Below are positions 1 through 5,529 of a DNA stretch of 16,808 bases, in pieces (position 1 is the first letter of the stretch; each line of letters starts with the position of its first letter). The stretch is from assembly GCA_019746155.1 (NCBI GenBank), contig JAIESJ010000279.1:1-16808 (forward strand), written 5' to 3'. Under the pieces are notes generated by a model. The model was not told the origin of the DNA, did no database searches, and saw nothing but the letters and a program-made list of their open reading frames with translations. This DNA is from Burkholderiales bacterium. GTDB lineage: Bacteria > Pseudomonadota > Gammaproteobacteria > Burkholderiales > SG8-41. A program made the translations under genes and the position numbers.

Positions 1-51
1 AAAGTGCGTTTGGCGATGCACCCATACCCTACACCTTCGGATGGCCCGTCG

Positions 52-372
52 TCATAAGCTGTTTTGGACAAGAGTGAGCATGAACACTATCGTCTGACTG
101 GGATAGGTCGGCTGCTGCACGACCAGTTGCAGCAATGCGATGGCGATCAGACCGATGGAAACAATGACAATGCGCGGCACTGCGAACCCGCGCGCTGCTG
201 TGCCAACGACCAGCGCGATGCACGCGGCAAGCCCCAGTGCAGCCGCGAGCCATTCGCTATAAAAATGCCGGAAGAGCGAGTAATGGCGCGGATCGAGGAA
301 AGGCATGGAGACCATCGCACCCAGGAGCAAAAGACTGACCCGGATGCTCCAGCCCATATTTGTCACTGTCAT
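52..372 (-). pseudogene. Truncated PglL/O-antigen-ligase-like membrane protein (N-terminal piece)
   Basis: About 106 residues from an ATG at 372. The translation has two or three hydrophobic segments and the signature HFYSEWLAAALGL near residue 35, followed by a YPSQ segment. This matches the N-terminal region of PglL-type protein glycosylation ligases (related to WaaL/Wzy), which usually run to about 550-600 residues and transfer lipid-linked glycans to pilins or other exported proteins. Here the frame stops (TGA at 54-52) inside the next predicted membrane helix, and no continuation is recognisable in the 51 bases left in the window. I therefore call it a truncated, probably non-functional copy. 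The frame is open further upstream to a GTG at 468, but the ATG at 372 puts the first hydrophobic segment close to the N terminus. It lies 96 bp downstream of the exported protein gene on the same strand. Family assignment is from recalled motifs. Confidence 0.55.
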
Positions 373-468
373 GAAAAAGCCCGCATTATCGGTTGTTATT
401 GTCCAGGAGCGCCTAACCGGAAACTCGTGCGCGCCCTGACCGGAAGCCAGAGCAACCCACCCCTTCAC

Positions 469-954
469 TCACTTTTTCCCGTAAACGGTTTTGAATTCAT
501 CCGGATACTTTGCCGGGATGTTCGACTTCGGGCTGCGCAGATAGCCCGGCAGTTCCTTGCACTGCCGAAGCAGCTCGTCCTTCGGCAACGCGAGCAAGAC
601 CTCTTTCTGCTCCTGGCGCTGGCTCATGACGGCCCCCTGGTATTTGCCGAAATTGCGTGAGTATTCCTTCTGGTCGCGCGAGGCCTGCTTGATCATGGCC
701 CTGAACCGGGCATCGAGGTCTTCAATCAGGTCTTCATGCCGCTCCATCCAGTCGTCGTATGCTTTCTGCAATTCCCCGCGCGTTTTGGGCTGCACCCCAA
801 TACACACATCCTTCTGCGCCTGCAGCCAATAGCGTTCGCCGTACAGCACGCCAAGATCCGTCGCATAATCGGCAGTCGCCTGTGCGGCGACCGGGGAACC
901 CGCGCCAGCCAGCACCAAACAGACGACATAAACCAGCCATTGTTTCGACGTCAT
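469..954 (-). CDS. Exported protein of unknown function
   Basis: 161 residues from the ATG at 954. I prefer this over the upstream ATG at 1005 because it begins a clean signal peptide: MTSKQWLVY, then a hydrophobic stretch, then a cleavage-like PVAAQA. The mature part, of about 135 residues, is hydrophilic and highly charged, with a helix-rich middle (DDWMERHEDLIEDLDARF, then a Gln/Lys/Glu-rich stretch) that could form a short coiled coil. It has two cysteines (in DVCIG and RQCKEL) that could form a periplasmic disulfide. A weak GA-rich ribosome-binding stretch lies directly before the start. I do not recognise a family. It is probably a periplasmic protein, encoded divergently from lipB and upstream of the PglL-like fragment. 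Confidence 0.6.
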   Translation of the reverse strand: MTSKQWLVYVVCLVLAGAGSPVAAQATADYATDLGVLYGERYWLQAQKDVCIGVQPKTRGELQKAYDDWMERHEDLIEDLDARFRAMIKQASRDQKEYSRNFGKYQGAVMSQRQEQKEVLLALPKDELLRQCKELPGYLRSPKSNIPAKYPDEFKTVYGKK

Positions 955-1043
955 TCTCTTTTCGCTTGAAAAAGACGGCCTGAAATTCGTCAAAATGGAT
1001 CGCACAGGATGGACTGTGCCGCAGAATTTTAGCCGTTTACATA

Positions 1044-1125
1044 CAGCCTGTCGGCACGATGCTCAGCAAATGGCACTGTGCCCGCCTCTCACGCCGAACG
1101 TCAACGGCTCAAATCCGACAGGTTG
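1044..1125. repeat. About 82-bp repeat with inverted ends, copy 1
   Basis: The left end CAGCCTGTCGG (1044-1054) and right end CCGACAGGTTG (1115-1125) are inverted repeats matching at 10 of 11 positions. Ends and length are like the elements at 1998-2084 and 4172-4254; the interior is more diverged. It sits in the divergent intergenic space between the exported-protein gene and lipB, so it may affect the transcripts of both. No open reading frame is supported in it. Confidence 0.55.
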
Positions 1126-1217
1126 CCAGAGTGCGGCATTGTGCTACCGTTCTTGTCATCCAACAACTTTCCGTTACAACAACCCGTCTCGTTTACGGAT
1201 AAACTATATAATTTCCA

Positions 1218-1865
1218 ATGAACTCAGACTTGCCGCCGCCCCTCGAGGTTTCCCGGCCCGCAGCAGTGATTCGCGAGCTTGACCTGGCTGAGTACGAACC
1301 GACCTGGCGCGCGATGCAGGAGTTCACGGCGCGGCGCGATGCGGGCACACCCGATGAACTGTGGGTACTGCAGCATCCGCCGGTCTACACGCTGGGCATC
1401 GCCGGCAGGGCGGAGCACCTGCCGCGCGTCGATAACGGCATCCCGGTCGTCAAGATCGACCGCGGCGGCCAGATCACTTACCACGGCCCCGGCCAGGTCG
1501 TGATTTATCTGCTGCTTGACATGCGGCGCCGCGGGCTCACCGTGCGGCCGCTGGTTAGGCGCATGGAACAGGCCGTGATAGACTTGCTTGCCGGCTACGG
1601 AATAGTCGCGCAGGGCAGGATAGCCGCGCCGGGCGTTTACGTCGGCGAGGCCAAGATCGCGGCGCTGGGATTGCGCATCAGGAACGGCTGCTGCTATCAC
1701 GGGCTCGCGCTCAACGTGGACATGGATCTCTCCCCGTTTCACGCCATCAACCCCTGCGGCTATCCGGGGCTCGAAGTAACGCAGATGCGCGACCTCGGTA
1801 TCGGCGATACGCCGGAACTTGTCGGCGCCCGCCTGACCCAACATCTATTACGAGCATTGCAATGA
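1218..1865 (+). CDS. lipB: Octanoyl-[acyl carrier protein]:protein octanoyltransferase LipB
   Basis: 215 residues, normal for the family. LipB moves the octanoyl group from octanoyl-ACP to a lysine of lipoate-dependent proteins (pyruvate and 2-oxoglutarate dehydrogenase E2, glycine cleavage H) in the cytosol, the first step of de novo lipoate synthesis. Visible signatures are LWVLQHPPVYTLG (48-60), RGGQITYHGPGQ (82-93), the catalytic Lys146 in GEAKIAALGLRI and the acyl-thioester Cys180 in NPCGYPGL. The ATG at 1218 gives an N-terminal extension rich in Pro. An in-frame GTG at 1266 would start at IRELDLAEYEPTW, which is where homologues usually begin. No good Shine-Dalgarno precedes the ATG, and a TATAAT at 1207-1212 is only 5 nt upstream of it, so the start is uncertain. 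lipA follows 189 bp downstream on the same strand. Confidence 0.95.
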   Translation: MNSDLPPPLEVSRPAAVIRELDLAEYEPTWRAMQEFTARRDAGTPDELWVLQHPPVYTLGIAGRAEHLPRVDNGIPVVKIDRGGQITYHGPGQVVIYLLLDMRRRGLTVRPLVRRMEQAVIDLLAGYGIVAQGRIAAPGVYVGEAKIAALGLRIRNGCCYHGLALNVDMDLSPFHAINPCGYPGLEVTQMRDLGIGDTPELVGARLTQHLLRALQ

Positions 1866-1867
1866 GC

Positions 1868-1903
1868 CAGGAGTTTGTCGGATTTGTGTTTGACAAACTC
1901 CTG
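1868..1903. repeat. 12-bp-arm palindrome after lipB
   Basis: CAGGAGTTTGTC (1868-1879) and GACAAACTCCTG (1892-1903) are perfect inverted arms around a 12-nt loop, starting 2 bp after the lipB stop. A near-identical unit, including the following GAAATGRAAAGCRCTAA, is found at 3179-3228. It would form a strong hairpin in the lipB transcript but has no downstream T-run. I therefore call it a dispersed palindrome that may stabilise or attenuate the mRNA, not a classical terminator. Confidence 0.75.
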
Positions 1904-1997
1904 AAATGAAAAGCGCTAAAGAACGAGGTGTAAACAACGTTATGCAAGGTATATTCGTTCCGGCTAACCCAGCGTTTCGACATGCAAGGTTTTTCTT

Positions 1998-2084
1998 AAG
2001 CAGCCTGTCGCCGAAGCGGCAACCGATCGCAATTCGTCAACACTACGGATCCCAATGAACAGGACCAAATCTGACAGGCTGCTT
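1998..2084. repeat. 87-bp repeat with perfect 12-bp inverted ends, copy 2
   Basis: AAGCAGCCTGTC (1998-2009) and GACAGGCTGCTT (2073-2084) are a perfect 12-bp inverted pair. The interior aligns along its length with 4172-4254: shared blocks include GCCGAAGCG, GATTCGT or AATTCGT, AACRCTACG, and CCAARTCYGACAGG. The cores (2000-2082 and 4172-4254) are both 83 bp. The lipA start codon (2055) lies inside this element, so the repeat contributes the first residues of LipA. Confidence 0.8.
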
Positions 2085-3011
2085 GGCGAAAAGCAAAAAG
2101 GCGCGGCCAAGACGGCGCGCATCCCGATCAAGGTCGTTCCGGCGGAACGTCTCGGAAAACCGGACTGGATCCGCGTCAGGCTCGGCGACGGCCAGCGCTT
2201 CCATGAAATCAAGCAGATCCTGCGCGACCAAAAGCTGCACACGGTATGCGAGGAAGCCACCTGCCCCAACATCGGCGAGTGCTTCGGCAAGGGCACCGCG
2301 ACCTTCATGATCCTGGGCGACCTGTGCACGCGCCGCTGCCCGTTCTGCGACGTCGCGCACGGCAAACCGCTGCCGCCGGATGCCGACGAGCCGGTCAATC
2401 TCGCGAAAACCATCGCCGCGCTGAAACTCAAATACGTGGTCATCACCAGCGTCGACCGCGACGACCTGCGCGACGGCGGCGCGCAGCACTTCAAGGACTG
2501 CATCCGCGCGGTGCGCGAAGCCTCGCCTGCGACGCGCATCGAAGTGCTGGTGCCGGATTTCCGCGGCCGGCTCGACATCGCGCTCGATATTCTTGCCGAA
2601 TGCCCGCCCGACGTGATGAACCATAACCTCGAAACCGTGCCGCGGCTCTACAAGCAGGCACGCCCCGGCGCGGATTATTACAACTCATTGAAATTATTGA
2701 AGAATTTTAAATCACGTTTCCCGCACATCCCGGCCAAATCGGGACTGATGGTGGGGTTGGGCGAGACCGATGAGGAAATCATCGCAGTGATGCGCGATCT
2801 GCGCGCGCATGAGGTGGACATGCTGACCATCGGGCAGTATCTGCAGCCCTCGGCACACCACCTGCCCGTGTTGCGCTATGTCGAACCCGCGGTATTCGAC
2901 AGGTTCGCGCGCGAAGCGGAACAGATGGGGTTCAGCCACGCCGCATGCGGGCCGCTGGTGCGCTCGAGCTACCACGCCGATCAACAGGCTCACCAAGCCG
3001 GCGTCGCCTGA
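2055..3011 (+). CDS. lipA: Lipoyl synthase LipA (radical SAM)
   Basis: 318 residues, a normal length. It inserts two sulfur atoms into protein-bound octanoyl chains using two [4Fe-4S] clusters and S-adenosylmethionine, completing the pathway begun by LipB. Both cluster sites are visible: the auxiliary cluster CEEATCPNIGEC (Cys65, Cys70, Cys76) and the radical-SAM CTRRCPFC (Cys91, Cys95, Cys98). The C-terminal VRSSYHAD near residues 302-309 carries the serine that ligates the auxiliary cluster. Other family blocks are SVDRDDLRDGGAQHF and NHNLETVPRLY. Family resemblance begins around GEKQKGAAKTARIP. The preceding ten or so residues (MNRTKSDRLL) are read from the 87-bp repeat, and no other standard start is available in frame. 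The Shine-Dalgarno is weak (ACGGAT at 2044-2049). Confidence 0.96.
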   Translation: MNRTKSDRLLGEKQKGAAKTARIPIKVVPAERLGKPDWIRVRLGDGQRFHEIKQILRDQKLHTVCEEATCPNIGECFGKGTATFMILGDLCTRRCPFCDVAHGKPLPPDADEPVNLAKTIAALKLKYVVITSVDRDDLRDGGAQHFKDCIRAVREASPATRIEVLVPDFRGRLDIALDILAECPPDVMNHNLETVPRLYKQARPGADYYNSLKLLKNFKSRFPHIPAKSGLMVGLGETDEEIIAVMRDLRAHEVDMLTIGQYLQPSAHHLPVLRYVEPAVFDRFAREAEQMGFSHAACGPLVRSSYHADQQAHQAGVA

Positions 3012-3072
3012 AAACCTTAAGCCACAGGGAATACGGAGGAGAGCGACAAAAACGTTTTTCTCCGTGCCCGCC

Positions 3073-3106
3073 AGGAGCTGGTCGGACCCAAGTCCGACCA
3101 GCTCCT
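3073..3106. repeat. Perfect 15-bp-arm hairpin downstream of lipA
   Basis: Arms 3073-3087 (AGGAGCTGGTCGGAC) and 3092-3106 (GTCCGACCAGCTCCT) are perfectly complementary around a CCAA loop, about 60 bp after the lipA stop. It resembles the palindromes at 1868-1903 and 3179-3212 (shared AGGAG...GTCGGA core). There is no T-run after it, so it is not a standard terminator, though it could protect the lipA mRNA 3' end. Confidence 0.8.
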
Positions 3107-3108
3107 CA

Positions 3109-3165
3109 GTAGGCCGGCGATCCTTCGCCGACATGGTTTCCGGCGGCATCGGAATGCCGTCCTAC
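3109..3165. repeat. 57-bp GTAGG...CCTAC double-hairpin repeat
   Basis: Outer arms GTAGG (3109-3113) and CCTAC (3161-3165) enclose two small hairpins: CGGCGA-TCCT-TCGCCG (3115-3130) and CGGCAT-CGGA-ATGCCG (3144-3159). This is the layout of a dispersed cruciform-like repeat. A likely half copy with the same GTAGG start lies at 16796-16808, at the window end. Confidence 0.6.
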
Positions 3166-3178
3166 CGCGCACCCTCGT

Positions 3179-3212
3179 AGGAGTTTGTCGGACTTGGCCC
3201 CGACAAACTCCT
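3179..3212. repeat. 13-bp-arm palindrome, second copy of the lipB-downstream unit
   Basis: AGGAGTTTGTCGG (3179-3191) and CCGACAAACTCCT (3200-3212) flank the loop ACTTGGCC. The unit and the next 16 bp match the palindrome at 1868-1903 closely. Its segment TGTCGGACTTGGCCCC (3186-3201) is also a perfect 16-bp inverted repeat of 4233-4248, inside the 83-bp element beyond the transposase. Confidence 0.75.
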
Positions 3213-3249
3213 GAAATGGAAAGCACTAATCTTACTGTGTTACAAAACG

Positions 3250-3366
3250 TCCTCCCTCCCCCCTTCAAGGGGAGGGTTGGGGTGGGGATGGATTGGCATC
3301 GGCCTGCATTTTTCCCCATCCCCATCCTGTCCTTCCCCTTGTCCCCCAAGGGGACTTCCTTCGGGG
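3250..3366. repeat. C/G-skewed low-complexity inverted element
   Basis: CCCTCCCC (3254-3261) and GGGGAGGG (3269-3276) form a hairpin. A GGGGTGGGGATGG run then opposes CCCCATCCCCATCC (3314-3327), and a CCCCTTG...CAAGGGG hairpin follows near 3335-3353. Stretches of this composition, which translate to strings such as PTPTLPLKGGG, are common dispersed intergenic repeats in Proteobacteria. It separates the palindromes from the transposase 3' end. The 374-bp gap 3012-3385 holds only these repeats and no supported gene. Confidence 0.6.
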
Positions 3367-3385
3367 CGAGCAACCGTGTTGAACG

Positions 3386-3949
3386 TCAAGTGGCGAATCG
3401 AGCATTCCACGGTGTTTTGTTTTTGAGCATTGCGTTCAAAATGGTCAGCAACTTTCTCATGCGAGCAACGATGGCCACCTTGGCGGGCTTACCACGGGCG
3501 ATGAGACGGGCATGGCGCGCCTTGATGGGCTCGTTAAAGCGGATCGCGGCGAGCGTCGCCATGTACAGCACCGAGCGCACCTCGGCCCGGCCGCCCCAGA
3601 TCATGCGTTTACCTCGATGCTGGCCGCTGTCGCGGTTGAACGGCGCCACACCGACCAAGGCGGCGATCTTGGCCAACATGCCGGTGGCCTTGGCAAAATC
3701 GCGGATCTGGCGCGGATTGACTACCACCACGGGTAAGCCCGCCGCATATGCCGCCGTGGCGAACGCCGTTTCGTACCCGCCGGTCGCTTCCAGCACAATC
3801 AGCGAAGGCAAGATCGAATTCAGCGTCCGCACCAATTCTTCGATGCCGTCCGCGTCATTGCGCGCGCTCGACCACGCCCCCCTCCCATGCAGACACACCT
3901 CCAGACGCGCTTTGGAAACATCAATTCCAACAAACTCTTCGCATTTCAT
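3386..3949 (-). pseudogene. IS110-family transposase with in-frame internal deletion
   Basis: 187 residues, against roughly 310-340 for intact relatives. The N-terminal part has the DEDD-domain start FVGIDVSKARLEV, the LEATGGYE motif and VVVVNPRQIRDFAKATGMLAK. The text then jumps straight to IAALVGVAPFNRDSG and ends with RGKRMIWGGRAEVR and MRKLLTILNAMLK, the C-terminal transposase domain with its catalytic serine region. Missing is the middle, including the KTDAIDA-type block that supplies the last two acidic residues of the RuvC-like site. The deletion keeps the frame. A strong Shine-Dalgarno (AAGGAGGG, 3968-3961 on the minus strand) precedes the ATG, so a short protein could still be made, but it should not be able to transpose by itself. 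IS110 proteins are recombinases guided by a bridge RNA. Confidence 0.85.
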
Positions 3950-4171
3950 TTCGTCTACTCCCCTCCTTGCAAAATGCGGGCTCGGGCCCAGGCAACCGTT
4001 CGGGTTCTCAACAACACTTCAAAAATATGCGCGCAGCGATCCTGGCTCACCCACAAACTCAGGTCTCCGGCTTCGAGGGATATCGATCTGCTGCGCACAT
4101 CCTTTTATGAACCAATGCCGAGTAACATACAAGGGATTGAACGTGTCACGCGGTTAAGAAAAGCTCAATAA
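3950..4171 (-). other. Non-coding flank upstream of the IS110-type transposase
   Basis: About 220 bp between the transposase start and the 83-bp repeat, with no supported gene. In some IS110-family elements the guide (bridge) RNA is encoded in the non-coding end next to the transposase start, so this is where such an RNA or its remnant would lie. I see no definite element end, target-site duplication or RNA fold by eye, so the element boundary on this side is unresolved. Confidence 0.3.
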
Positions 4172-4254
4172 GCAGCCTGGCGCCGAAGCGTCGATCAACA
4201 GCGATTCGTTAACGCTACGCATTCCGTTGAATGGGGCCAAGTCCGACAGGCGGC
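4172..4254. repeat. 83-bp repeat with imperfect inverted ends, copy 3
   Basis: GCAGCCTGGCG at the left and CGACAGGCGGC at the right are inverted with two mismatches in 11. The interior aligns with the repeat at 2000-2082, which has exactly the same length. Its right portion GGGGCCAAGTCCGACA (4233-4248) pairs perfectly with 3186-3201 on the other side of the transposase. Confidence 0.75.
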
Positions 4255-4266
4255 CGGCCCCGCGAA

Positions 4267-4296
4267 TTGACAGCCCGCCCGCTGGGGGGGGATTTT
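4267..4296 (+). promoter_or_regulatory. Candidate promoter of the vapB-like gene with a G8 tract in the spacer
   Basis: A consensus TTGACA at 4267-4272 is followed after 18 bp by GATTTT (4291-4296, weak -10); TTCAAT at 4295-4300 is an alternative with a longer spacer. The spacer ends in a run of eight G (4284-4291). The Shine-Dalgarno AAAGGTGG follows at 4301-4308. The -10 is poor, so this is tentative. Confidence 0.35.
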
Positions 4297-4312
4297 CAAT
4301 AAAGGTGGCGTC

Positions 4313-4546
4313 ATGGCGACCGTCAATTTCAGCGTGCCGGACGAGGTCAAGGAGCAGTTCAACCGCGCCTTCGCCCGCGAAAACAAGAGCAGTGTCGTCG
4401 CCCGCCTGATGATGCAGACGGTGGAGGAGCGTCGCGTCCAGCAGGCGCGCGCACGCGCGATCGACGTTTTGCCGAAGCAGCGTCCTTCCCGTAAACCGGT
4501 CAACAGCAAGCAAATCCGACAAGCCCGCGTCGCCGGCCGGCCGTGA
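4313..4546 (+). CDS. VapB-like ribbon-helix-helix antitoxin
   Basis: 77 residues. The N-terminal MATVNFSVPDEVKEQF, then a helix and a second helix (NKSSVVARLMMQTVEERR), is a ribbon-helix-helix DNA-binding fold. The tail is basic and would wrap the toxin (KQIRQARVAGRP). Antitoxins of this kind bind a PIN-domain RNase and repress their own promoter. An excellent Shine-Dalgarno (AAAGGTGG, 4301-4308) precedes the ATG. Its TGA stop overlaps a GTG (4543-4545), the expected translationally coupled start of the toxin gene. Because the toxin is frameshifted, this antitoxin may be an orphan. The family is inferred from fold pattern and gene order. Confidence 0.75.
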   Translation: MATVNFSVPDEVKEQFNRAFARENKSSVVARLMMQTVEERRVQQARARAIDVLPKQRPSRKPVNSKQIRQARVAGRP

Positions 4547-4970
4547 GCACGTCGTAGCCGACGCGAGCGTCGCGGTGAAGTGGTTTCTGCCCCCGGCTGA
4601 CGCCGAGCAGGATGACGACAAGGCGGTAGACCTGCTGCAAGGCGTGAAAGACGGTCGAATCGTATTGCGGGAACCCCCGCACCGGCTTGCGGAAGTCGCC
4701 GCCGCTCTGAGCCGGCTTACGCCGACGACCGCGCGCCGGGACATCGAACTGCTCCACGCCATGCGCATTCCGACGGTGGACACTGCAGAGGTCTACACCG
4801 CGGCGAGCAAGCTCGCGATCCGCCTGGACCAGCACGTTTTCAATACGCTCTACCCTGCCCTCGCCCTGCTGCTTCCCGATTGCACGCTGGTGACCGCCGA
4901 TGCGCGCTACTACCGCAAAGCGCGGTCGCTCGGCGCGATCACCCTGCTTTCCAACTTCACCTCTTCCTGA
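4543..4970 (+). pseudogene. VapC-like PIN-domain toxin, frameshifted at its N terminus
   Basis: From 4548 to 4970 the frame reads HVVADASVAVKWFLPP and on to a full PIN domain. It has an acidic residue in RLAEVAAAL, Asp in RLDQHVFNTLYPALA and Asp in VTADARYY, the layout of VapC RNases. The natural coupled start, GTG at 4543 overlapping the antitoxin stop, is one base out of phase: it reads V-S-T-S-stop. Adding one base near 4550-4552 would restore V-S-T-x-V-A-D-A-S. The first in-frame start left is GTG 4575, which would omit the first catalytic Asp (codon 4560-4562) and give 131 residues that are probably inactive. Either the toxin has been disarmed by a one-base deletion or there is an assembly error. 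All other PIN residues are intact, which suggests a recent change. Confidence 0.75.
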
Positions 4971-4976
4971 GGGCAT

Positions 4977-5308
4977 AACCTGCACCGCGCGGCGCAGCAG
5001 GAAGCAACATCGCTGCAGCACCATCAAGACCTGAGCTTCTCGCCCATGCCGCAATTCTGGATCGCCAAGTCGGAGGTGATAAAGAGTTCGAGGCGGATTG
5101 GACAATCGCCTTCAAGGACGTTGCGGCGCCGACCAACGTGCGCACGATGATCGCGGCCGTAGTGCCGGCAGCCGGCTACGGCAACACGCTGCCGATATTG
5201 AGTTCCGATGCCAGTGATATTGAACCGGCACTATTCAAACCCCTGCTGCTCGCAAACCTCAACTCGCTGGCACTGGACTATATAGCTCGCCAGAAATTTA
5301 GACCGTGA
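4977..5308 (+). pseudogene. C-terminal remnant of a large Eco57I-like DNA methyltransferase
   Basis: Two frames together give a recognisable piece. Frame one (4977-5078) ends QHHQD...PMPQFWIAKSEV, like the PRYWVPEAEV block of large type IIG/Eco57I-like methylases. Frame two (about 5081-5308) reads EFEADWTIAFKDVAAPTN, then VRTMIAAVVPAAGYGNTLP and ANLNSLALDYIARQKF, equivalent to the WRDI...ERTVIA...P and ANLNS...DYVARQK target-recognition blocks of the same proteins. The join near 5078-5090 is frameshifted and shortened, the long N-terminal catalytic part is absent, and homology stops at ARQKF exactly where the oppositely oriented DUF4926 gene ends (5298). Intact relatives are often over 1000 residues and belong to restriction or phage-defence loci. 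Similarity is recognised from recalled motifs. Confidence 0.6.
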
Positions 5309-5525
5309 GCGCGCGCGCGTGCGGCATTTCCCGGGGACCGATGCTCCGAACCTGGGAGGGATAGAGCGAGGCAACGGTGATGGTCTCGCCGTCCAGGGTC
5401 GTGAACTCGACCTCGAAACCGGCGTTCTCGCCGTGAACCAACACGACAGTACCGATGTCACCGGTTTTCAACCCGTGCCCGGGGATATCCACTGTAAGCG
5501 CAACCGTATCCAGTTCACGTATCAT
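5298..5525 (-). CDS. DUF4926-family small protein
   Basis: 75 residues from the ATG at 5525, chosen because GGAG of a good Shine-Dalgarno (GCAGGAGATAATCGG) sits just before it. Upstream in-frame extension would run back into the preceding gene. The sequence MIRELDTVALTVDIPGHGLK, then GDIGTVVLVH, FEVEFTTLDGETITVASL and VRSI, matches the DUF4926 pattern. Its short beta strands with GDIGTVV and EVEF suggest an SH3/KOW-like barrel. It starts 4 nt after the stop of the DUF6883 gene, its ribosome-binding site is inside that gene, and the two are surely co-transcribed. The molecular function of DUF4926 is not known to me. A role as partner or antitoxin of the DUF6883 protein is inference. Confidence 0.75.
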   Translation of the reverse strand: MIRELDTVALTVDIPGHGLKTGDIGTVVLVHGENAGFEVEFTTLDGETITVASLYPSQVRSIGPREMPHARALTV

Positions 5526-5529
5526 CCGA

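Noticed and set aside
1868..1903. lipB-downstream hairpin as intrinsic terminator
   Set aside because: The stem is strong but no T-run follows, and the same unit recurs elsewhere as a repeat.
1904..1997. Possible riboswitch or promoter between lipB and lipA
   Set aside because: A TATATT at 1950-1955 has no adequate -35 and no conserved riboswitch layout is visible. The space is better explained by repeats.
3216..4157. Plus-strand open frame (313 codons) across the IS110 region
   Set aside because: It is antisense to the recognisable transposase and begins in low-complexity repeat sequence.
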